Shown: positions 1 to 5,596 of the stretch, piece by piece
Layout: every line of letters begins with the position of its first letter
Numbering within the stretch: the first letter of the stretch is position 1
NCBI GenBank assembly: GCA_002313925.1
Contig: DCAZ01000025.1
Location: forward strand, 1 to 6,472
Source: Gemmatimonadales bacterium UBA1120
GTDB taxonomy: Bacteria; Gemmatimonadota; Gemmatimonadetes; Longimicrobiales; Gaopeijiaceae
Length of the DNA stretch: 6,472 nucleotides
Direction of reading: 5' to 3'
The notes under the pieces: generated by a model
What the model was told of the DNA's origin: nothing
The model's input: the letters and a program-made list of their open reading frames with translations, nothing else
Database searches by the model: none
Program-made: the position numbers and the translations under genes

Positions 1-1258
1 GTCCTACTTCCTGTGGTACACCTTCGCGCGCGACTTCACTTGCAACTTCGTGGAAGGGTTTCTGAAGGAACTCCAGTGACAGTTCAAACTTGTCCAGTAT
101 TTTGCGTATCTTTTTCTCTACCAAGGTGACACTACATCGGGGGTAAACGATGGGCATCTCAAGTCCATGAGCCCGGAAATACTCACCGAGTTGAGCGAAG
201 TAAGCTATCTCTCCCGGTCCTCCGACGTACGAGAGCGTCGGGAACACGCTACTCTCCACTACCGGGCGTGAGAGCACATTAGGGCTGAGAACGAGATGAT
301 CTTCGGCTTGGCGCTCTCTCACATCCCTAAGTGTCACATGCACACCTGATGTGCGAAGTCTAAATCCATCGCCCTCCCGGTATAACCGTTCACGTCCGGC
401 TGATCCTTCCAAGAAGAGATTCACACCGCCCTCTAGTATCGGCACCTGCTGCGCATAGCCCGCCGAGGAAAGTCTATCGCTAGTCCTTTTTAGAATTGCC
501 TCCAATTCCTCAGATCGCCCTAATTCCTCGAGCAACATCCGGCTCGAATGGGCCTTTACCCTCGGGTGTGCAGCGTCAGTGAAGAAAATACCGAAACGTC
601 CTAACAGTTCCTGGAGAAGGAGATGAAAGCCATCTGCCAGGGTTTTGTCAGGCCCAAAAGAATCTAGAATTAACTTGATATATTCTGAGCTAAAGTCATT
701 ATCTGGAAGGAGTTGTATAAACTCCTCAATTCGATATTGGGCAGCTGAACCAATTTGAATCCTGTGGATCGCCGGATTAGCCTCGGAGTGTAATTTTTCG
801 AGCTCAATCCGGTGAAGCTTGTTATCAGCGCCAATAATTTCGGTATGGTTGGCTTCATCCCAGTCGTGATCCTCAGATGACACCCAGAATAATGGGATCA
901 CCGGCTTTCCAAGCCTCTCTTCTAGCACACCAGCAAGTCGCGCTGCCGTCAACGCTTTATAGATGTTATAAAGGGGCCCCCCCAGTAACCCTGGTTGCTG
1001 GCCGGTAGTCACCATGTAACCACCCTTTTCCACAAAAGCTTCGAGTCGAGTTTCATCCCCTCCAGGGGGTACCAGCACCGCCTGGGCTGCCAGCTCACGT
1101 TCTGCGCGTCCAAAACGGCCATCCACTTCCGTTGCTTTCGAGCGGAAGTCTTCCAAGGAGGAGAAACTTCTCCCGAAAAACTCAGCGACCTGCTCTTTCT
1201 CAGCTAAGTAGTCCCTGACGAGGGGTGGTCCCTTCGGATATCCGACAATGAATTCCAT
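1..1258 (-). CDS. bshC: BshC, bacillithiol biosynthesis cysteine-adding enzyme (3' end cut by window edge)
   Basis: The reading frame is open from an ATG at 1258 to the left edge, giving 419 codons without a stop; the family is about 540 residues, so roughly the last fifth is missing. BshC is the putative ligase that adds L-cysteine to glucosaminyl-malate in the last step of bacillithiol synthesis, in the cytoplasm. Family signatures seen in the translation are TTGQQPGLLGGPLYNIYKAL (residues 84-103), FWVSSEDHDWDEANH (124-138) and SYVGGPGEIAYFAQL (343-357); the last visible stretch (about 378-412) is charged and helical, matching the start of the family's coiled-coil part. The start is secure: upstream in frame there is a TAA seven codons earlier and no ATG, GTG or TTG between. 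No clear Shine-Dalgarno precedes it (AACCGCAAAGAA). It lies 57 bases after rlmH on the same strand, so it may be the tail of the lipid A operon or carry its own promoter. Confidence 0.93.
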   Translation of the reverse strand, partial: MEFIVGYPKGPPLVRDYLAEKEQVAEFFGRSFSSLEDFRSKATEVDGRFGRAERELAAQAVLVPPGGDETRLEAFVEKGGYMVTTGQQPGLLGGPLYNIYKALTAARLAGVLEERLGKPVIPLFWVSSEDHDWDEANHTEIIGADNKLHRIELEKLHSEANPAIHRIQIGSAAQYRIEEFIQLLPDNDFSSEYIKLILDSFGPDKTLADGFHLLLQELLGRFGIFFTDAAHPRVKAHSSRMLLEELGRSEELEAILKRTSDRLSSAGYAQQVPILEGGVNLFLEGSAGRERLYREGDGFRLRTSGVHVTLRDVRERQAEDHLVLSPNVLSRPVVESSVFPTLSYVGGPGEIAYFAQLGEYFRAHGLEMPIVYPRCSVTLVEKKIRKILDKFELSLEFLQKPFHEVASEVAREGVPQEVG

Positions 1259-1315
1259 TTCTTTGCGGTTATTGGTTAGTTAGGTGATGCTAGGAACGAT
1301 ATGAGCATGGGCCTG
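1259..1315 (-). other. rlmH-bshC intergenic spacer
   Basis: This 57-base gap is the longest non-coding stretch in the window. I see no strong hairpin followed by a T-run, so no intrinsic terminator is evident after rlmH. The only inverted match found by eye is ATGCT...AGCAT (read on the minus strand) with a 12-base loop, too weak to call. No convincing -35/-10 pair stands out. The simplest reading is that bshC is co-transcribed with the upstream genes, but a weak promoter here cannot be excluded. Confidence 0.5.
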
Positions 1316-1786
1316 CTATCCTTTGTGATATGGTTCGCCACGTAGAATTGTCCCTGCGCGGTAGAGTTGCTCGCTCAAAACGAGCCGAGCAACCTGGTGT
1401 GGTAAGGTCATGGGTGATAACGATAGTTTTTGCTGGGCTCGAGCTAGAACTCCTTCCCCAAGGCCATAGGCGCCACCAATTATAAAAGCCACACCTGCCG
1501 AGGCCGTCAAAGCTCTATGTTCCAAGTACTTTGCGAGTTCTCTCGAATCCATGGTTATACCTGACCGAGTTAGAGCTACGACCTCCAGTTCTTTTGAGAT
1601 TCGGGCAAGAAGTCTTGTCGACTCTGTTTTCAATACTAGCTCTGGATTAGCTGAGGTGCCTCGAGCACCGGAAGAGACTTCTTCAACGCCTAGTTTCCAG
1701 TAACGCGCGGCACGTTTCTCATACTCAGCGACACTCTGCGCGAACGGACCCTTTACCTTCCCCACTGCCAGAATTTGAACTTTCAT
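1316..1786 (-). CDS. rlmH: RlmH, 23S rRNA (pseudouridine-1915-N3)-methyltransferase
   Basis: The 156-residue product has the usual family length (about 155-160). RlmH is a SPOUT-class, SAM-dependent methyltransferase that methylates pseudouridine 1915 in helix 69 of 23S rRNA on the assembled ribosome. The translation shows the N-terminal MKVQILAVGKVK strand, the SAM-binding glycine-rich loop FIIGGAYGLGEGV (101-113), the knot region LSLSPMTLPHQVARLVLSEQ (121-140) followed by LYRA, and the conserved C-terminal tail EPYHKG (151-156), whose Tyr-His is characteristic of the family. Its ATG overlaps the lpxK stop in an ATGA (1783-1786), so it is probably translated by coupling. It has no metabolic link to lipid A; its place in the operon probably ties a ribosome-maturation gene to envelope growth genes, or is simply historical. 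Confidence 0.97.
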   Translation of the reverse strand: MKVQILAVGKVKGPFAQSVAEYEKRAARYWKLGVEEVSSGARGTSANPELVLKTESTRLLARISKELEVVALTRSGITMDSRELAKYLEHRALTASAGVAFIIGGAYGLGEGVLARAQQKLSLSPMTLPHQVARLVLSEQLYRAGTILRGEPYHKG

Positions 1787-2796
1787 GCAGTAGTACCTAC
1801 CAACTTGTCTAATTCACCCTCGATCTCTTGTCGACCAGACTCCCATCGTACTCGCTCTACCAATACCCGCACTTCTCCAAGTATATCATCATACTGAGCT
1901 AGCTTAACCGCGTCTTTTTCAGTCACGGCTATAGTTCGCTCGCAAGCGACACGAAGAATTTTCGTTATATCGTCCACTCGGTAATCGTGATGGTCTGGGA
2001 AAGACATTAACTCCACAGTTCCGTTTACCATGTTACTGATACTCTGGCTGAACTCTGTCGGTCGAGCTACCGCAGCGATGGCGAGGACATTACGATCCGG
2101 AGGAGTGACCGGGGACCCTCTAAGGTCTTGCCACGCAACCGGGGCCAAATGGATGATCCCGGTTTGGACCTCAGGAGCAATTGCCTTCACCTGAGCTATA
2201 ACCCGCTCAGCAACTCGACGAGAGGCTGTTCGACGCGTCACTAAAACTGCATCAGCTCGCTTTAGTGACCGGACTGACTCTCGATATGGTCCAGTAGGGA
2301 GTACGTAACCAGGAAAAGCATCTTCAGCAGACAACAGGACGACGTCAAAGTCTCGAGCGATCCTCCGATGCTGGAATCCGTCGTCCAAAACCACAACATC
2401 GGCACCATCTAGACCGGCAAGTCTCGCCGCTTCTAACCGGTCTGAGCTCGCCACTATAGGTGTATCTGGATTCCATTTCTTATGTAGAATGAGTTCGTCT
2501 CTCCCGTAACCCCGACTCACGATTGCCGGCCTTAGGTCTCTAGCTTCCAGCGCTCGGGCAACCCAAGCCGAGATTGGGGTTTTACCGGTCCCCCCTATTA
2601 CAAGATTACCAACTGAAACCACTCTTACTCCCGGAACCTTCTGACCACCGACGCGGTCATAGTGGGAATTCCGGATAGCCATCAGAGCACTGTAGATAGA
2701 CGCTATCGGATAGCCGAGTACCGTCAGCGCTCCGCTAAGCATACCACCTTCCCCGACCCGCCAACGATGCAAGAGTTTCGCATCATGAAAAATCAT
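1783..2796 (-). CDS. lpxK: LpxK, tetraacyldisaccharide 4'-kinase
   Basis: The 337-residue protein phosphorylates the 4' position of the lipid A disaccharide to give lipid IVA, at the cytoplasmic face of the inner membrane. A hydrophobic N-terminal helix (about 19-42) fits the family's membrane anchor. Visible motifs are Walker A GNLVIGGTGKTP (63-74; Lys72), VSRGYGR (93-99), the Walker B-like VVVLDDGFQHRR (135-146), LPTGPYRE (166-173), and FPDHHDY (266-272), which carries the conserved catalytic-region histidine. AVTEKDAVKL (290-299) is the usual C-terminal motif. Oddly, RGYGR is followed at once by DELILHKKWNPDTP, whereas most LpxK proteins carry about 20 more residues before their GDEP-type acidic motif. 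The acidic pair itself (D100, E101) is kept, so the enzyme is probably active. The start overlaps the upstream acyltransferase stop in an ATGA, with a GAAG a few bases before as a possible weak ribosome site. Confidence 0.96.
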   Translation of the reverse strand: MIFHDAKLLHRWRVGEGGMLSGALTVLGYPIASIYSALMAIRNSHYDRVGGQKVPGVRVVSVGNLVIGGTGKTPISAWVARALEARDLRPAIVSRGYGRDELILHKKWNPDTPIVASSDRLEAARLAGLDGADVVVLDDGFQHRRIARDFDVVLLSAEDAFPGYVLPTGPYRESVRSLKRADAVLVTRRTASRRVAERVIAQVKAIAPEVQTGIIHLAPVAWQDLRGSPVTPPDRNVLAIAAVARPTEFSQSISNMVNGTVELMSFPDHHDYRVDDITKILRVACERTIAVTEKDAVKLAQYDDILGEVRVLVERVRWESGRQEIEGELDKLVGTTA

Positions 2797-3491
2797 ATGC
2801 GCTTCACATGTTGGTGTCTGTGGTGAACTAGAGTCTGGGATGAGGATTCGGGGATTTGATTGCTTGACACTGTTGTAGCGGCATTCAATTCTTCCTCAAT
2901 ATTTGCAGCTATGAGTTCCAGCTCATCTCGGGTAGCATTCTTCCCTACGAATCGAGGAGGGTGATACCGGAGTCGCACAGTTGAGGATAGCCTCGGGATA
3001 AGGAATTTGTCCCAACTCCTCAAGTGCCACCCAGATGAAGCGGTCACAGAAATCGGCACTACGGGTAGGTGCCCGATCTGGGCAACCAGGAGTGATCCTG
3101 GCTTAAAGACACCTGTCGGGCCCCTCGGGCCATCGGGAGTTAGTGCAATATCCTGCCCGGACCTTGCAGCCCGGACCAAACCCCTCAGACCCTTTGTCCC
3201 TCCGCGTGTGAACGATCCTCGAACCGCATGAAATCCATGGTGTTGAATTATCTGAGTAACGTACTCTCCATCCCTATGCTCGCTCGTAAGCACAACGATC
3301 CCTTCCTGCCGATGATAATGTATGAGTGGCAGAAGTCCTCCGTGCCAAAAAACGAATAAGATCGGAGTACCTGAATTCCGGAATTGTTGATAGTTCTCAA
3401 CTCCAATCCTCTCCAGCCGGGTGAACGTAAATAGAAAACGAACTAGGCCGGCGCCCACCAAACCGGCAAGCCTAAACTTTAACCGGCTCAT
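2793..3491 (-). CDS. DUF374/LPLAT-family acyltransferase, candidate lipid A secondary acyltransferase
   Basis: The 232-residue protein belongs to the lysophospholipid acyltransferase-like DUF374 family. It has a hydrophobic N-terminus (about 7-24), then FVFWHGGLLPLIHYH (47-60), TSEHRDGE (69-76), the pair RGSFTRGG (91-98), and the strongly conserved TPDGPRGPTGVFKPG (118-132). The family uses these in place of the HxxxxD motif of classical acyltransferases. Lipid A acyltransferases of this kind are known: LpxJ of Helicobacter and Campylobacter is, to my knowledge, a DUF374 protein. Placement between lpxB and lpxK supports a role in adding a secondary acyl chain at the inner membrane, but acyl donor and position cannot be read from sequence. 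Beyond about residue 205 the tail is Ser/Thr-rich and ends in a histidine cluster (HHRHQH, 223-228). Both ends overlap neighbours in ATGA. Family membership is secure; the lipid A role is inferred. Confidence 0.9.
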   Translation of the reverse strand: MSRLKFRLAGLVGAGLVRFLFTFTRLERIGVENYQQFRNSGTPILFVFWHGGLLPLIHYHRQEGIVVLTSEHRDGEYVTQIIQHHGFHAVRGSFTRGGTKGLRGLVRAARSGQDIALTPDGPRGPTGVFKPGSLLVAQIGHLPVVPISVTASSGWHLRSWDKFLIPRLSSTVRLRYHPPRFVGKNATRDELELIAANIEEELNAATTVSSNQIPESSSQTLVHHRHQHVKRI

Positions 3492-4639
3492 TTCTTCGGC
3501 CTGAGAAGAGAGATTGCGAGATTAGCTACCCGTTCCGCTGAGCCTGCTGACCCGAGAAGAGAAGTTACTCTTGGCAGTTCAGAAATCTGTCTCCTGTACT
3601 CAGAACTCGTATTATCCAGAAGAGGGATGAGGTGTCTGGCAATCTTCTGGGGACGCGCATTCCCTTGAATGAATTCCGGAACAATGGAGTCTCTCGCTAT
3701 GAGATTAACGAGTGAGATGTATTTCACTCGAAGCATTCGCTTCACAAGCGCCCAAGAAAACGAGGATGTTTTGTAGGCAACGACAAAAGGCATCCCTTCT
3801 AAAGCTGCTTCAAGGGTGGCGGTACCTGATTTCACAAGCCCTGCTCTAGCGTGTCGGAGAAGCCCCCTGGTGTCTTCAACCACCGGGATACACAAACCCT
3901 CAAACAAGGTGTCGTTCAGCCATTCCGCTTTTGAGATAACTGGCTGCACATGAGGGCAACTTGCGGTCACGATCTCAGCTACATCCACAAACAGCTGAAG
4001 GTGTTGTTTGATCTCCTGTTCTCGTGAACCTGGGAGAATTGCGAGAATCGGATGATCAGGGTCTAGATCAAAGCGTGTATGGAAGTCACTTCTGCTTGAA
4101 ACAGTATCAGGGCGATCCAGCAGGGGATTTCCGACGAAAGTAACGTCGGCACCCACATCAGCCAGAGCATCTGCTTCAAATGGAAAAATAACTGCAATGT
4201 GATCAGTGATCTTAGCTAATTTTTCTGCTCGGCTAGCTCTAGATGCCCAAACTTTTGGTGGGATGTAATAAAGGACAGGTCGCCCGAACGCTGACGCTGT
4301 TCTAGCAATCCGCATGTTGAACCCCGGAAAATCTACTAGTACGACTAGATCTGCATCTAAGAGTAATTCATGAATTCGCCGCTCAAGTTCACGAAAGAAC
4401 TCTAACCTCTTAACGACCTCTCCAAATCCCATAACTGCAAGTTCTTCCAGCCCCGCGAGAGTACGAACTCCCGCAGCTTGCATCTGGGGGCCGCCTAATC
4501 CAACAAACCGTGCACTAGGAAGCTTACACTTAAGTGCTTTCACAACATCTGCGGCATGTCGATCCCCGGACGGATCCCCTGCGACCACAAGGACTTCAAC
4601 CACGCGAGCTACCGCCTTCCTAGGACTGGTTAGGGCCAT
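3488..4639 (-). CDS. lpxB: LpxB, lipid-A-disaccharide synthase
   Basis: The 383-residue glycosyltransferase (GT19) matches the E. coli length (382). It joins UDP-2,3-diacylglucosamine to 2,3-diacylglucosamine-1-phosphate (lipid X) to make the lipid A disaccharide, peripherally on the inner membrane. Motifs seen: VVAGDPSGDRHA (18-29; usually AGExSGD), VGLGGPQMQAAG (46-57), VMGFGEVV (69-76), LVDFPGFNMRIA (101-112; Asp103 aligns with the E. coli catalytic Asp98), YYIPPKVWASRASR (124-137), FVGNPLLD (168-175), LPGSREQEI (202-210) and VKSGTATLEAAL (269-280). VNLIARDSIVPEFIQ (311-325) is the usual C-terminal signature. YYIPPKVWAS differs from the commoner YYxxPxxWAW form but is in the right place. 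The ATG is 16 bases after the small membrane gene and has no good Shine-Dalgarno; the stop overlaps the next gene in an ATGA. Confidence 0.97.
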   Translation of the reverse strand: MALTSPRKAVARVVEVLVVAGDPSGDRHAADVVKALKCKLPSARFVGLGGPQMQAAGVRTLAGLEELAVMGFGEVVKRLEFFRELERRIHELLLDADLVVLVDFPGFNMRIARTASAFGRPVLYYIPPKVWASRASRAEKLAKITDHIAVIFPFEADALADVGADVTFVGNPLLDRPDTVSSRSDFHTRFDLDPDHPILAILPGSREQEIKQHLQLFVDVAEIVTASCPHVQPVISKAEWLNDTLFEGLCIPVVEDTRGLLRHARAGLVKSGTATLEAALEGMPFVVAYKTSSFSWALVKRMLRVKYISLVNLIARDSIVPEFIQGNARPQKIARHLIPLLDNTSSEYRRQISELPRVTSLLGSAGSAERVANLAISLLRPKK

Positions 4640-4655
4640 GGTCAGCCACAGTTAA

Positions 4656-4790
4656 CTAGAACTGCCAGCCGAGATACCAAATCACCACTGCAGTAAGGAT
4701 TAAGAGCCCGATTAGTCGCGCGGGATGCATCCCCTTCCGACTATCAATCCAATTCTTCTTGCGCCTAAGGCGCATGCGGATTAAAGACAT
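4656..4790 (-). CDS. small single-pass membrane protein between lpxA and lpxB (44 aa, unknown function)
   Basis: The 150-base gap between lpxA and lpxB holds a complete 44-codon frame on the same strand, starting 2 bases after the lpxA stop (TAGGGATG) and ending 16 bases before lpxB. The product has a very basic N-terminal half (Arg/Lys at 5, 7, 9-12, 18, 19 and 25) followed by an uninterrupted hydrophobic stretch LIGLLILTAVVIWYLGW (26-42) and ends Gln-Phe. By the positive-inside rule this is a single-pass protein with its N-terminus in the cytoplasm and a nearly absent periplasmic tail. A G-run (GGGGGG) about 13-18 bases before the ATG is a poorly placed ribosome site; coupling with lpxA is more likely. 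Internal ATGs at residues 6 and 21 are alternative starts; residue 21 follows GGAAGGGG directly and would still contain the membrane segment. I do not recognise a family. Gene reality is supported by position, strand, spacing and composition, not homology. Confidence 0.66.
   Translation of the reverse strand: MSLIRMRLRRKKNWIDSRKGMHPARLIGLLILTAVVIWYLGWQF
4761..4773. repeat. short inverted repeat inside the small membrane gene
   Basis: GCGCCTAAGGCGC is a perfect 6-base inverted repeat around one central base, directly adjoining a second 8-base palindrome, CGCATGCG (4771-4778). On the mRNA these lie over codons 5-10 of the small membrane protein, where they encode Arg-Met-Arg-Leu-Arg-Arg. A one-base loop cannot form a normal hairpin, so if it matters it would be as a duplex DNA site. 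GC-rich arginine codons make chance occurrence quite plausible. Confidence 0.3.
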
Positions 4791-4792
4791 CC

Positions 4793-5596
4793 CTACGTCG
4801 TGACCCCCCGTTCACTGTCCTGGATAAACTTGATCAAGTGGCCAACTTCCGGAACTTGATTCGGCTCTAGTGCAGCTTTTTGAACTGCTTCAGAGATGGT
4901 TTTGTCTGAGTGAAAAATTTCCCGGTAAGCTTGCTTCAGCGCCCGTCTTACATCCAGTGAAAATCCTCGTCTTTCGAGACCCACTGAGTTTAAGCCATAA
5001 AGCTTTGGAGGGCTCCCGGCCGCACGGCAGTAAGGTGGTATATCCTTAGTGATTCTGGATCCGCCTCCCACAAACGCATGAGCCCCAATCCGTACAAATT
5101 GGTGAATCGGTGTCATCCCTCCCACAATGGCCCAATCCTGGATCGTAACATGGCCCGCCATGTTTACCGCGTTCGCTAAGATCACATGGTTTCCCAACTC
5201 ACAGTCATGAGCCACATGAGTATACGCCATGATCAGGCAGTCACTACCTATGACCGTTCTACCTGAAGCTCGAGTGCCCCGGTTAAGAGTTGCAAACTCT
5301 CGAATAACAGTACGGTCGCCAACCTCGAGTGATGATTTTTCGCCCTTGTACTTTAAGTCTTGAGGGTCCGTCCCAAGAACTGCTCCATTCGCTATGAGAC
5401 AATCTTCTCCAACCAAGGTATCCCGCTCGATTAGCACTCGTGGGCCAATATTAGTCCCGCCTCCGACTTGAACCCCGGGACCGATGATAGCCCAGGGGCC
5501 AACCTCAACACCGGCATCGAGCTCCGCCTGAGAATCGACCATCGCCGTAGGGTGGATGCAGGTATCTCCCCTCGCCCCAATAACCGGTCCACTCAT
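4793..5596 (-). CDS. lpxA: LpxA, acyl-ACP:UDP-N-acetylglucosamine O-acyltransferase
   Basis: The 267-residue protein is the first enzyme of lipid A synthesis, moving a 3-hydroxyacyl chain from ACP to the 3-OH of UDP-GlcNAc in the cytoplasm. Residues about 12-190 are hexapeptide repeats (for example IHPTAMVDSQAELDAGVEVG at 14-33) forming the trimeric left-handed beta helix, followed by a helical C-terminus beginning at GLNSVGLERRGFS (201-213). Catalytic-region residues align without gaps from here on with E. coli: THVAHDC (126-132) gives His127 and His130 (E. coli His122 and the catalytic His125), and TPIHQF (162-167) gives His165 (E. coli His160). The chain-length ruler position (E. coli Gly173) is Gly178, which suggests long acyl chains of about C14. 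The start overlaps the lpxC-fabZ stop in an ATGA (5593-5596) with no Shine-Dalgarno, indicating coupled translation. Confidence 0.97.
   Translation of the reverse strand: MSGPVIGARGDTCIHPTAMVDSQAELDAGVEVGPWAIIGPGVQVGGGTNIGPRVLIERDTLVGEDCLIANGAVLGTDPQDLKYKGEKSSLEVGDRTVIREFATLNRGTRASGRTVIGSDCLIMAYTHVAHDCELGNHVILANAVNMAGHVTIQDWAIVGGMTPIHQFVRIGAHAFVGGGSRITKDIPPYCRAAGSPPKLYGLNSVGLERRGFSLDVRRALKQAYREIFHSDKTISEAVQKAALEPNQVPEVGHLIKFIQDSERGVTT

Noticed and set aside
670..858. Minus-strand open frame of 62 codons.
   Set aside because: It is an out-of-frame reading inside bshC, whose own frame is open throughout and carries family motifs.
995..1207. Plus-strand open frame of 70 codons.
   Set aside because: It lies wholly opposite the well-supported bshC coding sequence and its translation shows no domain-like pattern.
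1259..1315. Possible intrinsic terminator between rlmH and bshC.
   Set aside because: The only inverted match is 5 bases with a 12-base loop and no following T-run.
3007..3231. Plus-strand open frame of 74 codons.
   Set aside because: It is antisense to the conserved core of the DUF374 acyltransferase and looks like a composition shadow.
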